NCBI RefSeq assembly: GCF_029542625.1
Contig: NZ_CP120733.1
Coordinates: 1,426,001-1,490,000, forward strand
DNA length: 64,000 nucleotides
From: Tepidibacter hydrothermalis
GTDB taxonomy: Bacteria > Bacillota > Clostridia > Peptostreptococcales > Peptostreptococcaceae
Reading direction: 5' to 3'
A program made the translations under genes and the position numbers. The notes below the pieces were generated by a model. It saw only the letters and a list, made by a program, of their open reading frames with translations. It made no database searches and was not told the DNA's origin. Positions 17,753 to 26,730 of this stretch are shown piece by piece; the first letter of the stretch is position 1; the number at the start of each line of letters is the position of its first letter.

Positions 17753-18394
17753 ATGAAAAAATATAATAACATACAAAAAATAATTTTTCTCACATTAGGG
17801 ATTGGATTTTCAATAGGTCTTCTGACATCTTCTTTAATTAATATAAACTATGATAAAACAAAAAAAACTAGTGGTTTAGAAATGAAAAAAGAAATAGAAG
17901 AAAAAGAAGAACAAATAGAAAAAAAAGAAATAGAAGAAAAAGAAGAACAAATAGAAAAAAAAGAAATAGAAGAGAAAGAAAAATTAGTTGATAAAAAAAA
18001 TATTGAAGATGAATTTGTGAATATAAATATAAAAAATGGATATACTTGTAATGAAATTGCAGACATTCTTTATGAAAATGAATTAATATATAATAAAGAA
18101 GATTTTAAAATTATTTATAATTTAATGTTGTTTGATATATATGGAGCTGGAAGCTCATTGACTAAAAAAGGAATCATAAGTAAGGGATGGAAAATAAATA
18201 CTTTGTCCAAGATTATAATAACTAAAAGAAATGAAGTGACGAATATTTTATATAAAGATAAGATAATAGATGATAAATATAGTTTAAATGCTATTTTAGA
18301 TTCTATTAATTCTAACAAAAAAATAGTTTATGGTGAAAAAAAGATAAAAAAAGGGTCATCTAATATAGAAATTATAGAAATATTAACAAAATAA
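17753..18394 (+). CDS. MltG/YceG-like membrane protein, short form
   Basis: 213 residues: N-terminal membrane helix (about 10-30), a highly charged Lys/Glu stretch (about 44-80) coded by tandem repeats, then a LysM-like module (IKNGYTCNEIADILYENELI) like the one preceding the catalytic domain of the MltG endolytic transglycosylase. A second related module may close the protein. The MltG catalytic core is not evident, so enzymatic activity is doubtful. It is the last gene before the rpsB promoter; no terminator separates them. Confidence 0.6.
   Translation: MKKYNNIQKIIFLTLGIGFSIGLLTSSLININYDKTKKTSGLEMKKEIEEKEEQIEKKEIEEKEEQIEKKEIEEKEKLVDKKNIEDEFVNINIKNGYTCNEIADILYENELIYNKEDFKIIYNLMLFDIYGAGSSLTKKGIISKGWKINTLSKIIITKRNEVTNILYKDKIIDDKYSLNAILDSINSNKKIVYGEKKIKKGSSNIEIIEILTK
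17891..17983 (+). repeat. 36-bp tandem repeat, about 2.6 copies
   Basis: Two identical 36-bp units (17891-17926 and 17927-17962) and a partial third copy encode EIEEKEEQIEKK repeats. The unit is a multiple of three, so copy changes would keep the frame. The region is almost pure purine on this strand. Confidence 0.88.
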
Positions 18395-18408
18395 ACTATA
18401 AAAACATA

Positions 18409-18437
18409 TTGTAAATGAAATTACTATATGCTATACT
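18409..18437 (+). promoter_or_regulatory. Sigma-A promoter of rpsB-tsf
   Basis: TTGTAA (18409-18414), a 17-nt spacer and TATACT (18432-18437). It starts a transcript with a leader of about 100 nt before rpsB. Confidence 0.8.
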
Positions 18438-18460
18438 ATCAGAGGCGAAAATATTACACA

Positions 18461-18518
18461 CGATTTGGAATTCTTAAAAAGGTGCCTATATGGGTTTTTT
18501 AAGAAAATGACTAAATCG
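18461..18518 (+). ncRNA. rpsB leader stem-loop
   Basis: A long hairpin pairs CGATTT with AAATCG at its base and TTCTTAAAAA with TTTTTTAAGAA further in, and encloses GGTGCC. It ends just before the Shine-Dalgarno region of rpsB. Ribosomal protein operons often carry such leaders for autoregulation; here that role is inferred. Confidence 0.55.
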
Positions 18519-18546
18519 GAGGAAAAAACCATAGGAGGTGCTGTAA

Positions 18547-19266
18547 ATGGCAGTTATATCAATGAAACAATTATTAGAAGCAGGTGTACACTTTGGACAC
18601 CAAACAAGAAGATGGAATCCTAAAATGTCAAAGTATATATTTACTGAGAGAAATGGAATATACATCATCGATTTACAAAAAACAGTTAAGAAGGTTGAAG
18701 AAGCTTATAGATTTGTTAAAGAAGTTGCTGAAACTGGAAAACCAATATTATTTGTTGGAACTAAAAAACAAGCTCAAGATGCTATCAAAGATGAAGCAGA
18801 AAGAGTTGGAATGTACTATGTAAATGAAAGATGGTTAGGTGGAATGTTAACAAACCACAAAACTATCAAAAACAGAATCAAAAAATTAGTAGAATTAGAA
18901 AAAATGGAAGAAGAAGGTGTATTTGAAGTTCTTCCTAAAAAAGAAGTTATCAAATTAAAGCATGAAAAAGAAAAATTAGAAAAATACTTAAATGGAATCA
19001 AAGAAATGCCTGAATTACCAGGAGCTTTATTTATAGTTGATCCAAGAAAAGAAAAAATAGCTATACAAGAAGCTCATAGACTAGGTATTCCAGTTGTTGC
19101 TATAGTTGATACTAACTGTGATCCAGAAGAGATAGACTATGCAATTCCAGGAAATGATGATGCTATAAGAGCGGTTAAATTAATAACTGCAGCAATGGCT
19201 AATGCAATAGTTGAAGGAAGACAAGCTATAGAAGAAGAGCAAGAAGAAGAAGAAGTACAAGAATAA
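18547..19266 (+). CDS. rpsB: 30S ribosomal protein S2
   Basis: 239 residues with the S2 signatures [20 protein letters not shown] at the N-terminus and [20 protein letters not shown] near 180-200. The C-terminus is a short acidic tail ([11 protein letters not shown]). S2 is a late-assembling small-subunit protein. ATAGGAGGTG places the ATG. It is co-oriented with tsf as in most bacteria. Confidence 0.98.
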   Translation: MAVISMKQLLEAGVHFGHQTRRWNPKMSKYIFTERNGIYIIDLQKTVKKVEEAYRFVKEVAETGKPILFVGTKKQAQDAIKDEAERVGMYYVNERWLGGMLTNHKTIKNRIKKLVELEKMEEEGVFEVLPKKEVIKLKHEKEKLEKYLNGIKEMPELPGALFIVDPRKEKIAIQEAHRLGIPVVAIVDTNCDPEEIDYAIPGNDDAIRAVKLITAAMANAIVEGRQAIEEEQEEEEVQE

Positions 19267-19272
19267 TAAACT

Positions 19273-19298
19273 GGTAAGGAACTTCGTTCCTTACCTTT
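19273..19298 (+). terminator. Attenuator-like hairpin between rpsB and tsf
   Basis: GGTAAGGAAC, loop TTC, GTTCCTTACC: a 10-bp perfect stem followed by only three T. It probably terminates partially or stabilises the rpsB mRNA 3' end. Confidence 0.65.
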
Positions 19299-19322
19299 AA
19301 TAATATATAGGGAGGCGATTTT

Positions 19323-20237
19323 ATGGCAATTACAGCTGCAATGGTCAAAGAAATCAGAGTAAAAACTGGTGCAGGAATGATGGATTGTAAAAAGGCTTTA
19401 ACTGAAGTTGATGGAGATATGGAAAAAGCTATAGATTTATTAAGAGAAAAGGGACTTGCTAAAGCTGCTAAAAAATCAGGTAGAGTAGCTGCAGAAGGTT
19501 TAGTAGATATGTGTATGTCTGATGATAAAAAATCAGCAACTATAGTTGAGGTTAATTCAGAAACAGATTTCGTTGCTAAAAATGATGATTTCAAAAAGTT
19601 TGTTAAGGATATCGCTGTTACAGTATTAAAAACAGATAATGCTGATATTGAATCTTTAATGGCTCAAAAATATATAGATGCAGAAGAAACTGTTCAAGAA
19701 GTGCTTAATGCTAAGATAGCTACTATCGGAGAAAACATGAATGTAAGAAGATTTGAAAAGTTTGAAGTTGAGAACGGACAAATTGCAGGATATATTCATG
19801 GTGGAGGAAAGATAGGAGTTTTAGTTGCTTTAGAAACAGGATCTGATTCTGAAGAGATTATAGCTTTAGGAAAAGATATAGCTATGCAAGTTGCAGCTAT
19901 GAATCCTAAGTATATATCAAGAGATGACGTTGATGAAGCTTACATAGCTCATGAAACAGAAATATTAAAGCAACAAGCTTTAAATGAAGGAAAGCCAGCT
20001 CAAATCGTTGAAAAAATGGTTGTTGGAAGAATGAACAAGCAGTTACAAGAAGTATGTCTTCTTAATCAAACATTCGTAAAAAATCCTGATTTAACAGTTG
20101 AAAAACTTGTTAAAGAGGTTGCTACTAAACTTAACACTGAAATTAAAGTAGCTAAGGTTATGAGATTTGAAGTTGGAGAAGGTATAGAAAAGAAAGAAGA
20201 AAACTTTGCAGAAGAGGTTGCTAAGCAACTTAAATAA
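19323..20237 (+). CDS. tsf: Translation elongation factor Ts
   Basis: 304 residues with the N-terminal UBA-like helix (VKEIRVKTGAGMMDCKKALTE) and the core motif SETDFVAKNDDF near residue 80. EF-Ts recycles GDP from EF-Tu. A GGGAGGCG ribosome binding site precedes ATG 19323. A strong terminator follows immediately. Confidence 0.98.
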   Translation: MAITAAMVKEIRVKTGAGMMDCKKALTEVDGDMEKAIDLLREKGLAKAAKKSGRVAAEGLVDMCMSDDKKSATIVEVNSETDFVAKNDDFKKFVKDIAVTVLKTDNADIESLMAQKYIDAEETVQEVLNAKIATIGENMNVRRFEKFEVENGQIAGYIHGGGKIGVLVALETGSDSEEIIALGKDIAMQVAAMNPKYISRDDVDEAYIAHETEILKQQALNEGKPAQIVEKMVVGRMNKQLQEVCLLNQTFVKNPDLTVEKLVKEVATKLNTEIKVAKVMRFEVGEGIEKKEENFAEEVAKQLK

Positions 20238-20240
20238 TAT

Positions 20241-20271
20241 AAAAAGAGAACACTTTTGTGTTCTCTTTTTT
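20241..20271 (+). terminator. Intrinsic terminator after tsf
   Basis: AAAAAGAGAACAC, loop TTTT, GTGTTCTCTTTTTT: a 12-bp or longer stem with a T tract. Ends the rpsB-tsf transcript. Confidence 0.92.
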
Positions 20272-20273
20272 AG

Positions 20274-21016
<743 letters not shown>

Positions 21017-21017
<1 letters not shown>

Positions 21018-21574
21018 TGAAATTAGAAGTTCATAAGGTTTTAGAAGAAAAAATGTCAAAAACGATGTCGGTTTTAAAAGAAGAATTAGGAGTAATAAGA
21101 GCTGGAAGAGCTAATCCAGGAATGCTTGATAGAGTTATGGTAGATTATTATGGATCTCAGACTCCGCTTAAACAAGTAGCTACTGTATCTGCTCCAGAAC
21201 CTAGATGTATAGTTATACAGCCGTGGGATATGTCAGCTCTTGGAAGCATAGAAAAGGCTATTCAATTTGCCAATTTAGGATTCAATCCAACTAATGATGG
21301 TAAGATGATAAGAATAGTAATTCCTCAACTTACAGAGGAAAGAAGAAAAGATTTAGCTAAACTTGCTAGCAAAACAGCAGAAAATGCTAAGGTAGCTCTT
21401 AGAAATGAAAGAAGAGATGCTAATGATAAGTTAAAGAAGATGCAAAAGGATTCTGAAATAACAGAAGACGATTTGAAAAAAGCACAAGATGAAGTTCAAA
21501 AAACAACTGATAAAAATATAAAATTAGTGGATGAATTTTTAGCTAAGAAAGAAAAAGAAATAATGGAGGTTTAA
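21017..21574 (+). CDS. frr: Ribosome recycling factor
   Basis: 185 residues, the standard length, with RRF motifs [18 protein letters not shown] and [20 protein letters not shown]. With EF-G it splits post-termination ribosomes. Coupled to pyrH through an overlapping stop/start and a GAGGAGG ribosome binding site. Confidence 0.98.
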
Positions 21575-21575
21575 T

Positions 21576-21773
21576 TTGAATTATTTTGAATTATTTGGGA
21601 TTGAACTTTCTAAGGCAAAACAGGTACTTGAAAATAATGATATAAAGTATATAATAAAAGAGACGATAGGGCGTAAAGATAAATCTTTGTTAGTATGCCC
21701 TAGAGTTATAAATATCAAAAAAAGAAATGATTATATAGAACTTGTTATCACATATTTTTCTGATTCCTTATAA
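21576..21773 (+). CDS. Conserved-position 65-residue protein of unknown function
   Basis: 65 residues from TTG 21576, with GGAGGT at 21565-21570 giving good support. The sequence (GIELSKAKQVLENNDIKYIIKET, then RVINIKKRNDYIELVITYF) is reminiscent of a single PASTA-type beta-alpha-beta module, but this is a visual impression. No signal peptide or membrane helix is seen. It lies between frr and uppS on the same strand, so it is probably translated with them. Confidence 0.65.
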   Translation: MNYFELFGIELSKAKQVLENNDIKYIIKETIGRKDKSLLVCPRVINIKKRNDYIELVITYFSDSL

Positions 21774-21808
21774 TAAGGAGTTAGAAAAATATTTGATTGG
21801 AGGAAAAT

Positions 21809-22543
21809 ATGGAGAAAAATATATTGAATGATATAGATAAAAATAATATACCAAAACATATAGCTATTATAATGGATGGGAATGGACGATGGGCAAAAAA
21901 AAGGTTTTTACCTAGAACGTTTGGACATAAGGCGGGCGTTGAAACTATAAGAGAAATTGTAAAAGAATGTAGTAGTTTAGGAGTTGGATATTTGACTTTA
22001 TATGCTTTTTCTACAGAAAATTGGAAAAGACCTAAAGATGAAGTAAGTGCTCTTATGAATTTACTAGTTCAATATTTAAAAAAAGAAATAAAAGAGTTAC
22101 ATGAAAATAATGTTATTTTTAATACTATAGGAGATATATCGTATCTACCTAGCGTTGCAGCTGAAGAAATTAAAAAATCGAAAGAACTTACTAAATATAA
22201 TACAGGACTTACACTTACATTAGCTTTGAATTATGGAAGCAGACATGATATTAAAAATGCTATTGTTAATATACTTGAAGATTATAAAAATGAAAAAATT
22301 GAGATAGATGATGTTGACGAAGAGTTTATTAGGAATTATTTAAGTACCAAATCATTACCAGATCCAGATATATTAGTTAGACCTAGTGGTGAGTATAGAG
22401 TTAGTAATTTTTTATTATGGGAAATAGCATATTCTGAATTTTGGTTTTCGGATATATACTGGCCAGACTTTAGAAAAGAAAATTTACATAAACTTATTTT
22501 GGATTATCAAAATAGGGAAAGAAGATTTGGAGGACTTAAATAG
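21809..22543 (+). CDS. uppS: Undecaprenyl diphosphate synthase
   Basis: About 244 residues of the cis-prenyltransferase family: HIAIIMDGNGRWAKKR (catalytic Asp in DGN) near the start, LTLYAFSTENWKRP near 60-75, and LVRPSGEYRVSNFLLWEIAYSE near the C-terminus. In the usual family motif RTGGE, this protein has RPSGE. It makes the C55 lipid carrier for wall synthesis. ATG 21809 is preceded by GGAGG (21799-21803); the TTG at 21797 is too close to serve. Confidence 0.96.
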   Translation: MEKNILNDIDKNNIPKHIAIIMDGNGRWAKKRFLPRTFGHKAGVETIREIVKECSSLGVGYLTLYAFSTENWKRPKDEVSALMNLLVQYLKKEIKELHENNVIFNTIGDISYLPSVAAEEIKKSKELTKYNTGLTLTLALNYGSRHDIKNAIVNILEDYKNEKIEIDDVDEEFIRNYLSTKSLPDPDILVRPSGEYRVSNFLLWEIAYSEFWFSDIYWPDFRKENLHKLILDYQNRERRFGGLK

Positions 22544-22553
22544 GAGGATTTAT

Positions 22554-23330
22554 ATGTTTGTTAGAATAGTATCTTCGATAATATTATTGCCAGTTTTAGC
22601 ATTGATCTTAATAAATGGAGGAGTTCCTTTATATTTAGGTGTTATGGTAATTTCATTAATGGCTATAAAGGAATTTTATGATGCCTTTAGAAACAAGAGT
22701 TTCAATGGAGTTAGTTGGTTGGGGTATTTATCTACTCTAATTATTTATTTTGGTGCGATTTTACAAATGGATAGTAGATATATAACATGTGGCTTTTTTA
22801 TTGTTTTTTTTATATTGTGCATATTACTTGTAAGGAGAAAGTATAATGTTATTGATATGGGTATAACTTTTCTTGGTATAATATATATACCCTATCTTTT
22901 GAAATATATAATATTGATTTCTAAATTTTCAAATTATAATTACATATATTTAATTTTTGTAATAGCATGGATGACGGATACATTTGCTTATTTTAGTGGT
23001 TATTTCTTTGGCAAGCATAAATTGATACCAGCTGTTAGTCCTAAAAAGACTATAGAAGGAAGTATCGGAGGAGTTATAGGGAGCTCTTTATCTTGTGTTG
23101 TATTTGGATATATATTTGGATTTGATTTGATGCATATGGGCATAATTGGACTTATAGGAAGTATGATAGCTCAAATCGGAGATTTGTTTGCATCTGCAAT
23201 AAAAAGATTTCTGGAAGTTAAAGATTATGGAAAATTAATACCTGGACATGGCGGTATATTAGATAGATTTGATAGTATAATTTTAACAGCTCCTTTTGTT
23301 TATTATTATATATATTTTTTTATAGATTAA
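22554..23330 (+). CDS. cdsA: Phosphatidate cytidylyltransferase
   Basis: About 258 residues, with several membrane helices and the C-terminal CdsA signature (SAIKRFLEVKDYGKLIPGHGG, then LDRFDS). It makes CDP-diacylglycerol, the substrate of PgsA encoded further downstream. AGGAGG at 22543-22548 places ATG 22554. The isoprenoid and lipid genes uppS, cdsA, dxr, rseP, ispG run together, the common Gram-positive order. Confidence 0.96.
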   Translation: MFVRIVSSIILLPVLALILINGGVPLYLGVMVISLMAIKEFYDAFRNKSFNGVSWLGYLSTLIIYFGAILQMDSRYITCGFFIVFFILCILLVRRKYNVIDMGITFLGIIYIPYLLKYIILISKFSNYNYIYLIFVIAWMTDTFAYFSGYFFGKHKLIPAVSPKKTIEGSIGGVIGSSLSCVVFGYIFGFDLMHMGIIGLIGSMIAQIGDLFASAIKRFLEVKDYGKLIPGHGGILDRFDSIILTAPFVYYYIYFFID

Positions 23331-23363
23331 GATATAATTGAAGAGAATAAATTTAACCTTAGG

Positions 23364-23383
23364 GCTTCAGAATTTTCTGAAGC
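23364..23383. other. Perfect inverted repeat between cdsA and dxr
   Basis: GCTTCAGAA and TTCTGAAGC meet through two T. It can fold as a hairpin but no T tract follows, so it may be an RNA-processing site, weak attenuator or protein-binding site. No choice is possible from sequence. Confidence 0.5.
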
Positions 23384-23418
23384 TATTATATTACGCTGTT
23401 TAAGAAGGGGTGGATAAT

Positions 23419-24570
23419 ATGAAAAAAATATCTATTTTAGGATCAACAGGTTCTATAGGTATGCAGGCTTTAGAGGTTGTGAGAAATAACAAAGATAAAT
23501 TTAAAATAGAAGCTTTAGCTATAAATACTAGTATAGATATGCTAAAAAAACAAATACTAGAGTTTAGACCAAGAGTAGTTGCTGTATATAATGAAGGTAA
23601 AGCTAAGGAATTAAAAGAAATTCTACCAAATGAAGTGGATGTTGATATATATTCTGGTATGGAAGGATTAAAGACTATAGCATCTTTGGAAAGTGTAGAT
23701 ATAGTTTTAACAGCTCTTGTTGGAATGATAGGACTTATTCCTACTTTAGAAGCTATTAAATATAAAAAAACAATAGCTCTTGCAAATAAAGAAACACTTG
23801 TAACTGCTGGAAAATTAGTTATGAATGAAGCTAAAAAAATGGGGGTTAAAATTCTACCAGTTGATAGTGAACATTCTGCTATATTTCAATGTTTAAATGG
23901 AGAAAGTAATAAAGAAATTGAAAAAATTATATTAACAGCATCAGGTGGGCCATTTAGAAATAAAACAAAAGAACAACTTATAGATATAACTAAAAATGAG
24001 GCATTAAAACATCCTAACTGGAGTATGGGAAGAAAAATAAGTATAGATTCAGCTACTTTAATGAATAAGGGACTTGAAGTTATAGAGGCAAAGTGGTTGT
24101 TTGGAGTTGAGGCAAGTGATATAGATGTGTTAGTTCATCCTCAAAGTATAGTACATTCTATGGTACAATTCATAGATGGATCAGTTATAGCTCAACTTGG
24201 AAATACTGATATGAAGCTTCCTATACAGTATGCACTTTCATATCCAAATAGAATATATAATGATTATGAAAGATTGGATCTTGCAAAACTAAGTTCATTA
24301 ACATTTGAAAAGCCAGATAGCGATACTTTCCCGTGCTTAAAACTTGCTTATGAATGTTTAGAAAAAGGTGGAACTTATTCTACTGTTTTAAATGCAGCTA
24401 ATGAAATCTTGGTAAGTGAATTTTTAAATGACAAAATTAAGTTTTATGATATACCAATGTATATAGAAAGAGCATTAGAAAAACATTCTATAATAGAAGA
24501 ACCGACATTAGAGGAAATATTACATATAGATAATTGGAGTAGAGAATTTATAAAAGAAAGTATGAAATAG
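23419..24570 (+). CDS. dxr: 1-deoxy-D-xylulose 5-phosphate reductoisomerase
   Basis: 383 residues with the NADPH motif GSTGSIG near residue 8-14, the metal and substrate segment [13 protein letters not shown] near 145-157, TASGGPFR, and [13 protein letters not shown]. Second step of the MEP isoprenoid pathway, which also includes ispG downstream. ATG 23419 follows AAGGGGTGG. A nearby GTG at 23410 overlaps that site. Confidence 0.97.
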   Translation: MKKISILGSTGSIGMQALEVVRNNKDKFKIEALAINTSIDMLKKQILEFRPRVVAVYNEGKAKELKEILPNEVDVDIYSGMEGLKTIASLESVDIVLTALVGMIGLIPTLEAIKYKKTIALANKETLVTAGKLVMNEAKKMGVKILPVDSEHSAIFQCLNGESNKEIEKIILTASGGPFRNKTKEQLIDITKNEALKHPNWSMGRKISIDSATLMNKGLEVIEAKWLFGVEASDIDVLVHPQSIVHSMVQFIDGSVIAQLGNTDMKLPIQYALSYPNRIYNDYERLDLAKLSSLTFEKPDSDTFPCLKLAYECLEKGGTYSTVLNAANEILVSEFLNDKIKFYDIPMYIERALEKHSIIEEPTLEEILHIDNWSREFIKESMK

Positions 24571-24582
24571 GAAGGTGAAAAT

Positions 24583-25578
24583 ATGAATATCATTATATCT
24601 CTTATAGTATTTGGAATACTTGTTTTATTTCATGAGTTTGGTCATTTTATAGTTGCTAAAAAAGCAGGTGTTAAAATACATGAGTTTGCTATAGGAATGG
24701 GACCTAAAATTTACTCATATAAAGGTGATGAAACGGAATATTCACTTAGATTATTACCTATAGGGGGATATGTTAGAATGGAAGGTGAAGATGAGGAATC
24801 GAGTGATCCTAGAAGTTTTAATAATAAAACTATATTTCAAAAGATAAGTATAGTATTTGCTGGGCCTGTGATGAATTTTATACTGGCTATATTGTTGTTT
24901 ACGGTTATGTTTATGTATAAGGGGGTTCCAGGAACTATTATAGAAAATACTATTGATAACTTGCCAGCTCAACAAGTTGGAATTAAACAGGGAGATAAGA
25001 TATTAAAAATAAATGATTCTAATATAAAAAACTGGGAAGATATAAGAAATACAATATCTGATTCTAAAACTGATGATATAAAAATTCAAATACAAAGAGA
25101 TGGTAATGTATTAGAATATAATATTACACCTAAAGATGAAAAGGGTAAAAAAATGATAGGTATAGAGCCTAGATATGAAAAAAATGTAATATCATCTTTT
25201 AAATATTCTATAGATCAAACTTTTTTCATATTAGGACAAATGGTAGATTTTCTAGGAAAGGCTATAACTGGAAATGTATCAAGAGATGAAGTGGCAGGTC
25301 CTGTAGGCATAATAAATGTAGTAGGTCAAGCAGCGGATGCTGGAATGATAAATGTTATATTTTTGGCAGCTGTTATAAGTATAAATCTAGGATTGTTTAA
25401 TTTGCTTCCTATACCAGCTTTAGATGGAGGAAGAATTATATTTTTACTTATAGAGCTTATTAGGGGGAAAAAAATGGATCCTGAAAGAGAAGGGTCTATA
25501 CATTTCGTAGGATTTGTTGCATTGATGCTTTTGATGGTATTTACAATTTATAATGATGTGTCTAGAATAATTAAATAG
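24583..25578 (+). CDS. rseP: Site-2 intramembrane zinc metalloprotease RseP/RasP
   Basis: 331 residues: HEFGH at 17-21 supplies two zinc ligands and the catalytic Glu, one PDZ domain lies at about 125-190, and NLLPIPALDGGR near 275-286 gives the third ligand. RasP of Bacillus degrades anti-sigma factors and signal-peptide remnants. One PDZ is usual for Gram-positive forms. It lies between dxr and ispG. Confidence 0.96.
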   Translation: MNIIISLIVFGILVLFHEFGHFIVAKKAGVKIHEFAIGMGPKIYSYKGDETEYSLRLLPIGGYVRMEGEDEESSDPRSFNNKTIFQKISIVFAGPVMNFILAILLFTVMFMYKGVPGTIIENTIDNLPAQQVGIKQGDKILKINDSNIKNWEDIRNTISDSKTDDIKIQIQRDGNVLEYNITPKDEKGKKMIGIEPRYEKNVISSFKYSIDQTFFILGQMVDFLGKAITGNVSRDEVAGPVGIINVVGQAADAGMINVIFLAAVISINLGLFNLLPIPALDGGRIIFLLIELIRGKKMDPEREGSIHFVGFVALMLLMVFTIYNDVSRIIK

Positions 25579-25589
25579 AAGGTGATTTT

Positions 25590-26636
25590 TTGAGAAAACT
25601 AACAAGAGTAATTGATTGTGGCAAGATTAAAATAGGAGGAAATTATCCTATATCTATTCAGTCTATGACTAATACTGATACAAGAGATGTGGATGCCACA
25701 ATAGATCAAATAAAGGGTCTTGAAGAAGTTGGGTGTGATATAGTTAGAGTTGCTGTTCCTGATATGGATGCTGCGTTGAAACTAGGTAGAATAAGAAAGG
25801 GTATAAATATACCTGTTATAGCAGATATACATTTTGATTATAGATTAGCTCTTGAAGCTATAAACCAAGGCGTAGATGGACTTAGAATAAATCCTGGAAA
25901 TATAGGAAGTATAGAACGAGTAAGGATGGTAGTTGAAAAAGCCAAAGAAAAAAATATAAAAATAAGAATAGGTGTAAATGGAGGATCTTTAGAAAAAGAT
26001 CTACTTGAAAAGTATGAAAAAGCTACACCAGAGGCTTTAGTAGAAAGTGCAATGAGACATATAAATATTTTAGAAAGTATGGATTTTCATAATATAGTTA
26101 TATCTTTAAAATCTAGCGATATACATACTACTATAAAAGCGTATGAACTTATGTCTGAAAAGGTAGATTATCCACTACATGTTGGAATAACAGAATCTGG
26201 AAGCGTAAAAAAAGGAACTATTAAATCATCTATAGGTATAGGATATATATTACTTAAAGGAATAGGTGATACTATAAGAGTATCTTTAACGGGAGATCCT
26301 AAAGAAGAGATATTTGTAGGTAAAGAAATTTTGAAATCTGTAGGTTTATTAGATGAAGGAATTAAGGTGGTATCTTGTCCAACTTGTGGAAGGTGTAATA
26401 TAGACTTGATAAATATAGCTTCAGAGGTTGAAGAACAGATAAAAGATATAGATAAAAAAATGACTGTAGCCATAATGGGTTGTGCGGTAAATGGACCTGG
26501 AGAGGCTAGGGAAGCTGATATTGGTATAGCTGGTGGAAATGAGAATGCTATCCTATTTAAAAAAGGAGAAATTGTAAGAAAAATAAAGAGTGATGATTTG
26601 ATAAATGAATTAATAAGCGAAATAGAAAAATTCTAG
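25590..26636 (+). CDS. ispG: (E)-4-hydroxy-3-methylbut-2-enyl-diphosphate synthase
   Basis: 348 residues with the [4Fe-4S] ligand motif CPTCGRC near 265 and the third Cys in MGCAVNGPGEA near 303. Second-to-last MEP pathway enzyme. It begins at TTG 25590, 6-8 nt after GAAGGTGA. The stop codon lies inside the stem of a strong terminator. Confidence 0.97.
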   Translation: MRKLTRVIDCGKIKIGGNYPISIQSMTNTDTRDVDATIDQIKGLEEVGCDIVRVAVPDMDAALKLGRIRKGINIPVIADIHFDYRLALEAINQGVDGLRINPGNIGSIERVRMVVEKAKEKNIKIRIGVNGGSLEKDLLEKYEKATPEALVESAMRHINILESMDFHNIVISLKSSDIHTTIKAYELMSEKVDYPLHVGITESGSVKKGTIKSSIGIGYILLKGIGDTIRVSLTGDPKEEIFVGKEILKSVGLLDEGIKVVSCPTCGRCNIDLINIASEVEEQIKDIDKKMTVAIMGCAVNGPGEAREADIGIAGGNENAILFKKGEIVRKIKSDDLINELISEIEKF

Positions 26637-26657
26637 ACTTTTTAGTCTAGAATTTTT
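26627..26657 (+). terminator. Intrinsic terminator overlapping the ispG stop codon
   Basis: AAAATTCTAGACT, loop TTTTT, AGTCTAGAATTTTT. The TAG stop of ispG is part of the 5' arm. Ribosomes finishing ispG may therefore mask the stem. Confidence 0.9.
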
Positions 26658-26730
26658 ATGTTAATCTATATATTGAACTTTATTAATAAAGTGAAACGGA
26701 TAAAAACATTAAGACTGTCTGGGAGGTATT

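Noticed and set aside
18584-18823. 79-codon + frame inside rpsB
   Set aside because: Out-of-frame shadow of a highly conserved ribosomal protein gene; no ribosome binding site of its own.
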